Origin: a virus
Reading direction: 5' to 3' (one strand)
Length of the DNA stretch: 25,690 nt
Virus record (IMG/VR): IMGVR_UViG_3300005563_000095
Location: 1 to 25,690 of that record
Every line of letters begins with the position of its first letter. The stretch's first letter is position 1. A program made the translations under genes and the position numbers. Of this stretch, positions 20,497 through 25,690 are shown piece after piece. The notes below the pieces were generated by a model. That model was not told where the DNA came from, ran no database searches, and saw only the letters and a program-made list of their open reading frames with translations.

Positions 20497-22778
20497 TAGT
20501 CTGCCTCTGCCTTCTCAGGCTGTTTCATCTGCTTAATCGTTTGGTCGTGCTTCTCAGCGCCTTGTTCAAGTGCCTGCTCGCCCTGCTCCAACTGCTGGAA
20601 ATGCTTGTCAGCAGTCGTCGCTATATGAACCTGATGCTTGTCATGGGCGTGCACCATGTCCTGCCGATGCTTGTCAATGCCCTTGGCCGACTCGATCTCG
20701 CCCTGTCCCAGCTTCTGCTTGGCGAGCATGAGATTAACCCGCGCCGTCTCGGCATCAGCCTCCGCCTTGTCAGCATCCGCCTTGGCCTTGCGGGCCTTCT
20801 CAACCTCGCCCTGAGACTTGGCCTGCATTTCCTGCAAACCAGCCTGTAGCTGGGCTTGCTGGGCTTGCTGAGCCATTTGCTGCTGTGGATCAGGCTGCGG
20901 AGGCTGACCGCTTTCCTGCTGCTCCTGAGCCTTCTCAGCGGCTATAATCTGGGGTGGCAACGCGGCGTGAAGGCGCTCAGCAAACTTGTCCTTCATCGGC
21001 CATTCCTGGGCCTGCGCAATCAGATCCATGACAAGCGGTGCCGTGTTCGGCAACGCCTGCATGAACTGCATCATGTTGTCGGAAGCCTCTTCACGCTTCG
21101 TGGTGTAGCTGTTGCCGGCCTCCGCAATCACGTCATAGGCGCCGGAGGTCATGTCGTTGAGCATGGCCGGCTGGCCGGTCTGCGGGTCCACGATCGGCAT
21201 TCCAGCCTTATCGCGCTCCTGATTGATCTGCATCAGGTCAATCTTGCCATCCTCGCCCATGATCCTGATGGTGCGCTGGGTATCGTAAACGTGCGGAATG
21301 AGATCGATCAGGATGCGCCCGATCTGCCGGACAGATCGGGCGAAGTTGTCCCGGTAAAGAATGGTCCCGGTATCGCCCTGCTCTTCCCTTTGCCTGATCG
21401 CAACGCCCGAGGTTTCATTCGACTTCGCCCCCAGCGAGGCATCATAGATGCCGATGATGCGCCGCATGTTCTCGTTGGCGAGCTCCAGACCAGTATCAAT
21501 GCCCTGAGAGTTGACCGGAGGCGGAAGCCGCTTGGGCTCGGCATTCCCGTTCTTTGGATCCGGCGTCCAAAGCATATACGGGAAGTTCTTGGTATTCGCC
21601 TGCTCCCACATCTGCTGGTATTTGCCGATGTTGGTTTCAGTCAAAAGCCAAGGAGCCTTGGGCTGCAACGCGACCACCTCGGTATGCGCTGAACAGAAGT
21701 AGTTGAACTGCCGCTGGGCGTCCTTGGCCTCCCGAATGATCCCGCGACGGACCACAATGCGGCCAACCCGGACCTCTTCCCCGACGAACGGAACAATCGG
21801 GATAAAACGGCCCATCCATTCCGAGGATTCCAGCACGTCATTGACCGTCAGAAGATAGCGGCAGATCGAATACGACTCGCGCTTTTCAATCCTGGCCCCA
21901 TTGGCCTTGCACAGCGCCAGCTTCTTTTGAGCCGTCAGCCCGCCATCGAACTCATCGTCTTCCGTGCAGTCAATCGTCTCGCCGGTCTTGGTCAGCGCGA
22001 GAATGAGCGTCTTGGGCTTCTTTACCCAGTACTCGGCTACCCGGATGATTTGATCGGTGCGCCAGTCCGAATAATACTGCCAGTTCTTGACATCCTCGAA
22101 TTCGGCCATGGACGCATCCGGCCAATGCGCCTTGAAGTAGTCGTGGCTGTGATCAACCGGAACAAAGCACCATTGCGCGTCCTCCCGCGTGATGCGCTTG
22201 GCGTCCGGGTCCCACAGAACGGAAACCTGGTCGTCTACCCCGTCGATCCGGATTTCCTGCTCAAAGGTCGTGTCGTCAGCGTATTCGGTCGTTATCCGGG
22301 CGTGGCCGATACCACACGCGACCTGGCTGTCTGCGGCCTTGAAGTAGATGCCCGTGGCGTCCGAGCGGTTCTCGATGTATCGGATCATGCCCTCGCGGAG
22401 GTCGGCAAGCTTCGGATCGGCCTGATCATCAACCCCGACAACCCTGATCGCGGGCCGCATCTTCCTGATGTCGCCTGTGACCTGATGCACGAACTGCGGC
22501 ATCTGGTTGTTCGTCAGGACAGGCCGGGATTCCGCCTCTCGCGTTGCCTTCACATCGGCCGGCCATTGATTGCCCGCCATGAAGTCGAGATCTTCATATG
22601 CAAGCCGGATGTTGTTCCGCTCGTGCTCCATGGCGCGAGTCCAGCGCTCACGGGCAAGCTTTAGAATGGCGTCCTTTTCGTCTTTGGATAGCTTGAGAGG
22701 TTCGCCGAGCTGGTCGTTGCTGGGAATGTTCTGGGACGCTTCGTCCTGTCCCTTTTCCGCAGCGTAATCCTCAGCCAT
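20496..22778 (-). CDS. portal protein, P22-like
   Basis: The protein has 760 residues (P22 gp1: 725). The N-terminal WTRAMEHERNNIRLAYEDLD followed by FMAGNQWP, a mid-region GIGHARITTEYADDTTFEQE, and IYDASLGAKSNETSGVAIRQ are characteristic portal blocks. The last 120 residues are a Gln/Lys/Glu-rich coiled coil (from about 640: QQMAQQAQQAQLQAGLQEMQ), comparable to the long C-terminal barrel of P22 portals. The dodecamer forms the DNA channel, docks the terminase and later the gp4-like ring. It follows the large terminase through a coupled 30-aa gene. Confidence 0.85.
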   Translation of the reverse strand: MAEDYAAEKGQDEASQNIPSNDQLGEPLKLSKDEKDAILKLARERWTRAMEHERNNIRLAYEDLDFMAGNQWPADVKATREAESRPVLTNNQMPQFVHQVTGDIRKMRPAIRVVGVDDQADPKLADLREGMIRYIENRSDATGIYFKAADSQVACGIGHARITTEYADDTTFEQEIRIDGVDDQVSVLWDPDAKRITREDAQWCFVPVDHSHDYFKAHWPDASMAEFEDVKNWQYYSDWRTDQIIRVAEYWVKKPKTLILALTKTGETIDCTEDDEFDGGLTAQKKLALCKANGARIEKRESYSICRYLLTVNDVLESSEWMGRFIPIVPFVGEEVRVGRIVVRRGIIREAKDAQRQFNYFCSAHTEVVALQPKAPWLLTETNIGKYQQMWEQANTKNFPYMLWTPDPKNGNAEPKRLPPPVNSQGIDTGLELANENMRRIIGIYDASLGAKSNETSGVAIRQREEQGDTGTILYRDNFARSVRQIGRILIDLIPHVYDTQRTIRIMGEDGKIDLMQINQERDKAGMPIVDPQTGQPAMLNDMTSGAYDVIAEAGNSYTTKREEASDNMMQFMQALPNTAPLVMDLIAQAQEWPMKDKFAERLHAALPPQIIAAEKAQEQQESGQPPQPDPQQQMAQQAQQAQLQAGLQEMQAKSQGEVEKARKAKADADKAEADAETARVNLMLAKQKLGQGEIESAKGIDKHRQDMVHAHDKHQVHIATTADKHFQQLEQGEQALEQGAEKHDQTIKQMKQPEKAEAD

Positions 22779-22863
22779 GCGCGAGCTTCAAGCAGCCGTA
22801 GATCAAGAGAAGCGTTCCAATCATGATGAGGAAAATACCGGAGTGGTAGTCGTCAAAGTTCAT
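22771..22863 (-). CDS. 30-aa membrane peptide between terminase and portal
   Basis: The frame starts in an ATGA overlap with the large terminase stop and its own end overlaps the portal ATG by 8 nt (ATGGCTGA), so both sides are translationally coupled. The peptide is a short polar start (MNFDDYHSG), one hydrophobic helix (IFLIMIGTLLLIYGCLKLA) and HG. No other use of this 81-nt space is visible. A helper for membrane-associated packaging or simply a coupling cistron are the main possibilities. Confidence 0.6.
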   Translation of the reverse strand: MNFDDYHSGIFLIMIGTLLLIYGCLKLAHG

Positions 22864-24416
22864 GCCCCTTGCCAGCCCGCACCACGCGCAAAGGAGAACT
22901 TCGGCGAATGGTCGATCACCTCGGCCACGGGCTCTGCGAACGTCAAGGCAATCGCATCCCAGTCATCCGGAGATCGCACACCCCGCGCTCTCATATGCTC
23001 TTTGCTTTCCAATAGAAGCCGCTGGTTTACGTCATACGAATAGGCGGGACCGCAGGCATCGGCTTGCAAACTGTCCAGATCGGGAATGTCCGCGCCGCCT
23101 GGCTCGTCAAGCCAATCCCGCGACCGCAACCACATTTCAGCCCGCCTGTTGCGAGGTCCGGCCGCTTTTGTCCCGTCAGGAAGCAGAATGACTGGCTCTT
23201 GTGGCTCTGAACCGAAATTGATCGGCGTGACTAGCTCAAGGTAAACGCCGCCCCAGCTATGAAGGATATCAACCACTCCTCCACCGACCCCGCCGACATC
23301 CACAAAAACCCGTGCAGGCCTGTCATGGTCTATGATCTGCTTGACCCAGTTGGCGCCGGCGACTGTATCGATCTTGGTTTTGCTCTCGATCTTGGAGACC
23401 TTGCGCCCCTTGCGCCAAGCGATGGAAAAGCGATCGTCTCCAAAGCGTGCCGGATCGACGCCAAGAACGAGGGGTCCGATTCCTTCGCAATCTCGCTTAC
23501 GAGCTCCAAGAACCTTGTCTGACCTAATGAAGCTATCGTGGCCCGTAAGCTGAAAGGCTTCGTCAGCAGTCGCCGGATATTCCTGTTTGAAGAGCAAAGT
23601 ATCTTTGAGTTCGGCAATCTTGGCTCGTCGCCAAGCCATTTGTCCGTCAGTGAGCTTGTGGGCGTCTGCATATTCCTGCTCTTCATCGTCTAGCCGAAAT
23701 CCCGCTGGTACTTCGCGCTGATATCCGCTGTCCCAAAACCACGGGATGAATATCGCCTCGTAGTCGCCGATTCCGGCTTCCGCCTGCTGCCAACGCTCAT
23801 GAAACTCGCCGCCGACGCCGTTGGCCGTGCTCTCTAGAACCACCTCGGTTCCGGGCAGGTCAGGGATTGCTTGAACAACACCCGCGAAATGAGTTTTAGC
23901 ATTGGGCCAGAAAGCAACCTCTGAGCCATGGAAGAGCTGTACCGTCTGCGAGCGACCAACCGCCTTGGCTCCCGCCGTTCCGACAGCATACCCACTCTCA
24001 AGGGCTGCAAAGCTTAGCTCTTTGGCGTTGGCGGCGCCGGTCGTAGGACGAACGAGGTCAGGGCAATGAGAATGGTAGCGGTCAACCATGCCAAAAAGAT
24101 TGTTGGTGGCATCTTGCTCATGGGTGAGAATGAACACCCTAACACCACGACTATGAGTGGCCCGCCAATAATAGCGGCCGCCGATATAAGTCGATATACC
24201 CTGCTGTCTTCCCTTGAGGACAAGCGCCCGAACCTTTCCCACTCGCTCTCGTTGAGCTTCTAAGCGGCCATGCAAATAGATTTGAGCCTGATTGAGAACC
24301 AGCGGCTCGATCTGGCCCGCCTTGGTTCTGATCCTCAGGCATTTACTGGCATAGTGAGCGAAGTCGTCCCGAAGGCGTTGCCTTATTGACCGCTCCCGGT
24401 CATTCAAGCTCGTCAA
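22860..24416 (-). CDS. terL: terminase large subunit
   Basis: With start TTG 24416 the protein has 518 residues. The N-terminal ATPase shows a Walker A-like loop, KGRQQGISTY (about 68-77), a motif B-like FHGSEVAFW (162-170) and the coupling motif STANG (196-200). The C-terminal nuclease shows GVDPARFGDD (D321), FVDVGGVGGGV (D373) and a late WDAIALTFAEP. It translocates and cuts concatemeric DNA at the portal. The TTG overlaps the small terminase stop by 17 nt and has GAGG upstream; an ATG at 24524 would give a 125-nt overlap with an implausible Arg-rich extension. Confidence 0.85.
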   Translation of the reverse strand: MTSLNDRERSIRQRLRDDFAHYASKCLRIRTKAGQIEPLVLNQAQIYLHGRLEAQRERVGKVRALVLKGRQQGISTYIGGRYYWRATHSRGVRVFILTHEQDATNNLFGMVDRYHSHCPDLVRPTTGAANAKELSFAALESGYAVGTAGAKAVGRSQTVQLFHGSEVAFWPNAKTHFAGVVQAIPDLPGTEVVLESTANGVGGEFHERWQQAEAGIGDYEAIFIPWFWDSGYQREVPAGFRLDDEEQEYADAHKLTDGQMAWRRAKIAELKDTLLFKQEYPATADEAFQLTGHDSFIRSDKVLGARKRDCEGIGPLVLGVDPARFGDDRFSIAWRKGRKVSKIESKTKIDTVAGANWVKQIIDHDRPARVFVDVGGVGGGVVDILHSWGGVYLELVTPINFGSEPQEPVILLPDGTKAAGPRNRRAEMWLRSRDWLDEPGGADIPDLDSLQADACGPAYSYDVNQRLLLESKEHMRARGVRSPDDWDAIALTFAEPVAEVIDHSPKFSFARGAGWQGA

Positions 24417-24678
24417 GAGCGTCCTCGTGCGAGATCGCCAGACCGCCGCTGACTTCAGTCGTTTGATGCGGCTTTCCATCAACTCGATCGTTGATTTCCT
24501 TGATGGCCGGAACATCGCCCTCAATGGCTTTATCGACCAACTTGCGAGCGATCTGGCGCAGCTTCTTGGTCATCGTTCCGTCCGCGTCCTGTGCTTCCTG
24601 ATGAAGTTCCAAGATCAGCGCGTCCCGCATTAACTTGTCGGGCTTGCCGCCTTTGGACGGCGTGTTTCGCGCCGCCAT
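24400..24678 (-). CDS. putative terminase small subunit (92 aa, DUF5681-like)
   Basis: The protein is small and charged: KGGKPDKLMRDALILELHQE, KKLRQIARKLVDKAIEGDVP, then AIKEINDRVDGKPHQTTEVS and an acidic end. The DKAIEGDVPAIKEI-RVDGKP block recurs in a family (DUF5681-like) encoded just before phage large terminases, where a small subunit recognises the packaging site. No helix-turn-helix can be proven by eye. A TTAGGAGC ribosome site precedes the ATG, and the 3' end overlaps the large terminase. The name rests mostly on position. Confidence 0.6.
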   Translation of the reverse strand: MAARNTPSKGGKPDKLMRDALILELHQEAQDADGTMTKKLRQIARKLVDKAIEGDVPAIKEINDRVDGKPHQTTEVSGGLAISHEDALDELE

Positions 24679-24706
24679 GTTTAGCTCCTAAGTTTTTGAA
24701 ATAAAA

Positions 24707-24904
24707 TTACTTGCCCGTCATCAGCTTAGCGCGAGCCTTGCGGGCGATCTCCTGCTTTGCAGCAGGAGATAATCCCTTGGCGCGTGGAAGATCAGATAGC
24801 GCTGCTCTCGCGTGGTTCTTATCAGGCAGAGGAAAGCTCCGTCCCGGGCCAGCGAAGTCCTTGCTTGGCAATTTGGCTCGCGCCTTGGCTGTCAGTTTGC
24901 TCAT
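24707..24904 (-). CDS. small Lys/Ala-rich phage protein, intact paralogue (65 aa)
   Basis: The protein opens MSKLTAKARAKLPSKDFAGP then GRSFPLPDKNHARAAL and ends with a basic helix (AAKQEIARKARAKLMTGK). The PSKDFAGPGRSFPLPDxxHARAAL block is common in small phage proteins of unknown function. Its first 18 residues match the truncated copy at 25338-25397 at 15 of 18 positions. The endonuclease gene's 3' end covers its first 83 nt in another frame. AGGAAG upstream of the ATG serves as ribosome site. Confidence 0.65.
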   Translation of the reverse strand: MSKLTAKARAKLPSKDFAGPGRSFPLPDKNHARAALSDLPRAKGLSPAAKQEIARKARAKLMTGK

Positions 24905-25337
24905 TTCTTCCTGGCTCCAGATAGCTCGCCAAGACCCGAAGCAGTGATGGCGAATCTTTTACGTGGCCCAAGACTTTGTTGCACCTATCGCAAATCCATC
25001 CTCGAAACATGCCGCTCGCATGACAATGATCGAAAACAACTTTACCTTCGGTGCAGCATATCTCGCAAAAAGGCGAACGAGGGCGGCCAGCCTCCATTTC
25101 TCTTTTTTGGGCGTAGCTAATTTGTTGTCTCTTTTTTGACTTAGTATACATCTCGGGTTGGTCTTCACGTCTGCGCTTATGTGCTTCAGCATCTTTTTTG
25201 CGAACGCGCTCTAAATGAAGCTCTCTAAACTTAAGCGTAGCCCTTTTAAGAACTTCAGGGTTCTTTACTTCGCGGGCTCGCAAAACAGCGTTTCGACCCG
25301 GATTCCTGCGCCTCCATTCAGTAGTTTTACTGACCAT
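24822..25337 (-). CDS. recombination endonuclease VII-type HNH nuclease
   Basis: The 171-residue protein has an Endonuclease VII domain: zinc pair C91-x2-C94, catalytic FDHCH (D103, H104), zinc pair C116-x2-C119 and N120. All expected zinc and catalytic residues are present. Residues 1-88 are highly basic with a repeating NPE-type pattern, likely DNA contact. Related proteins resolve branched DNA (T4 gp49) or act as free-standing homing endonucleases. The gene starts directly after the stop of a truncated gene and ends inside the intact copy of that gene. Its GC (about 43-47% over 25081-25260, hand count) is well below the roughly 62% next to it, indicating a mobile origin. Confidence 0.8.
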   Translation of the reverse strand: MVSKTTEWRRRNPGRNAVLRAREVKNPEVLKRATLKFRELHLERVRKKDAEAHKRRREDQPEMYTKSKKRQQISYAQKREMEAGRPRSPFCEICCTEGKVVFDHCHASGMFRGWICDRCNKVLGHVKDSPSLLRVLASYLEPGRNEQTDSQGASQIAKQGLRWPGTELSSA

Positions 25338-25397
25338 TTAGGCAGCGAAATCCTTGCTGGGGATCTTGGAGCGGGCTTTAGCTGTGAGCTTGGTCAT
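25338..25397 (-). pseudogene. truncated copy of the 65-aa gene (19 codons)
   Basis: From ATG 25397, overlapping the upstream stop as ATGA, the frame reads MTKLTAKARSKIPSKDFAA and stops. It matches the N-terminus of the 65-aa protein at 24707-24904 at 15 of 18 residues, while about 13 of 54 bases differ, mostly at third positions. The stop is directly followed by the endonuclease ATG. The peptide may still be translated; the gene is probably a remnant cut by endonuclease-gene insertion. Confidence 0.65.
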
Positions 25398-25630
25398 GCG
25401 GGCGGATCGTTACTGAGGATGTCAATTGCGGATTTGAGGCCATCGAGTTCGCCCTTAACGGCCGCAATAGCTTCCTGATGCGGTGCAAGAGCGGCAGCAC
25501 GCTTGGCGTCTAGCTCAGCCTTCTCGGCACTAAGGCCATCAAGATCAGCTTCAAACGCCTTCATGGCATCTGGCGCAATATTGCGAGCCGCCAAAGCCTT
25601 GGCTTTGAGCCGTTCGATCATGCTGCTCAT
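25394..25630 (-). CDS. small coiled-coil protein (78 aa)
   Basis: The sequence is a charged helix: MIERLKAKALAARNIAPDAM, then KAFEADLDGLSAEKAELDAK with a clear Leu/Ala heptad, a hinge PHQ, and a second helix GELDGLKSAIDIL ending DPPA. It resembles small phage coiled-coil proteins near terminase genes; function unknown. The ATG at 25630 has GGAAG 5 nt upstream, but the same frame stays open to the window edge (PQIEVHKEITGRK), so the true start may be further right. Its stop overlaps the truncated gene's ATG. Confidence 0.55.
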   Translation of the reverse strand: MSSMIERLKAKALAARNIAPDAMKAFEADLDGLSAEKAELDAKRAAALAPHQEAIAAVKGELDGLKSAIDILSNDPPA

Positions 25631-25690
25631 TTTTCTTCCAGTGATTTCCTTGTGGACTTCGATTTGTGGCGTTGGATCGCTGATCGCCGC
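25627..25690 (-). CDS. window-edge fragment, reading uncertain
   Basis: One frame ends QRHKSKSTRKSLEEK and TGA in an ATGA overlap with the coiled-coil gene start, the junction style used throughout, which suggests the 3' end of another gene. The competing reading is an in-frame extension of the coiled-coil gene itself. Only about 20 codons are visible, so I cannot decide. Confidence 0.25.
   Translation of the reverse strand, partial: RRSAIQRHKSKSTRKSLEEK

Noticed and set aside
20856-22664. Two long plus-strand frames (278 and 245 aa) opposite the portal gene
   Set aside because: They mirror portal codons, show no domain pattern and run against the whole operon; treated as shadows.
22860-24524. 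Large terminase starting at ATG 24524
   Set aside because: It would overlap the small terminase by 125 nt and add an Arg/Lys-rich extension unlike other large terminases; TTG 24416 with GAGG upstream is preferred, though not proven.
1-25690. CRISPR arrays, insertion sequences, integrase or repressor genes
   Set aside because: I looked for direct repeats with spacers, transposase motifs and recombinase motifs on both strands and saw none.

Overview
The window is almost entirely the late (structural and lysis) region of a tailed phage or prophage with a P22-type short-tail assembly plan. GC is roughly 58-62% over most of it. The gene content (3TM holin-like protein, cysteine-rich exported lysis neighbour, rhizobial-type tail proteins) points to an alphaproteobacterial host, probably Hyphomicrobiales such as Bradyrhizobium or a relative; that host call is inference. 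No integrase, repressor, replication gene, tRNA or att site is visible, so prophage and free phage cannot be told apart here.

Layout: nearly all genes lie on the minus strand and are read from right to left. 25.69-24.4 kb: a small coiled-coil gene, a truncated 19-codon gene, an endonuclease VII-type HNH gene, the intact paralogue of the truncated gene, and the small terminase. 24.4-19.98 kb: large terminase, a 30-residue membrane peptide, P22-like portal, and two small genes (103 aa; zinc ribbon). 19.98-19.83 kb: a structured leader with a terminator. 19.83-10.79 kb: scaffold, P22-like coat, a small capsid-associated protein, a DUF115/MptE-like enzyme, gp4-like and gp10-like tail-assembly proteins, a 57-aa gene, and three ejection proteins in the P22 order gp7-gp20-gp16. 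10.73-7.75 kb: a first tail-fibre group. 7.74-7.46 kb: two coupled small membrane-protein genes on the opposite strand. 7.41-7.39 kb: a terminator. 7.38-5.24 kb: a lysis cassette (SAR endolysin, small membrane proteins, Rz1-like lipoprotein, exported proteins). 5.2-1.0 kb: a DUF4406 gene and a second receptor-binding group ending in a 717-aa beta-helix tailspike. The left 1 kb holds three plus-strand genes, including a SAM-dependent methyltransferase convergent with the tailspike gene.

How it works together: terminase packages DNA through the portal into a coat/scaffold shell; gp4- and gp10-like proteins seal the portal; the three ejection proteins travel with the DNA; fibres and spike recognise and probably degrade surface polysaccharide; the lysis cassette opens the cell. 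Most neighbouring minus-strand genes overlap by stop-start motifs (TAATG, TGATG, ATGA, TAGTG). I used this regularity to correct several starts and to find five genes of 60 codons or fewer.

The points most worth a second look are the HNH endonuclease set between an intact and a truncated copy of one small gene, two terminators placed exactly 9 nt before the scaffold and endolysin starts, the DUF115 enzyme inserted in the conserved head-tail order, and the opposite-strand membrane-protein pair between fibres and lysis genes.
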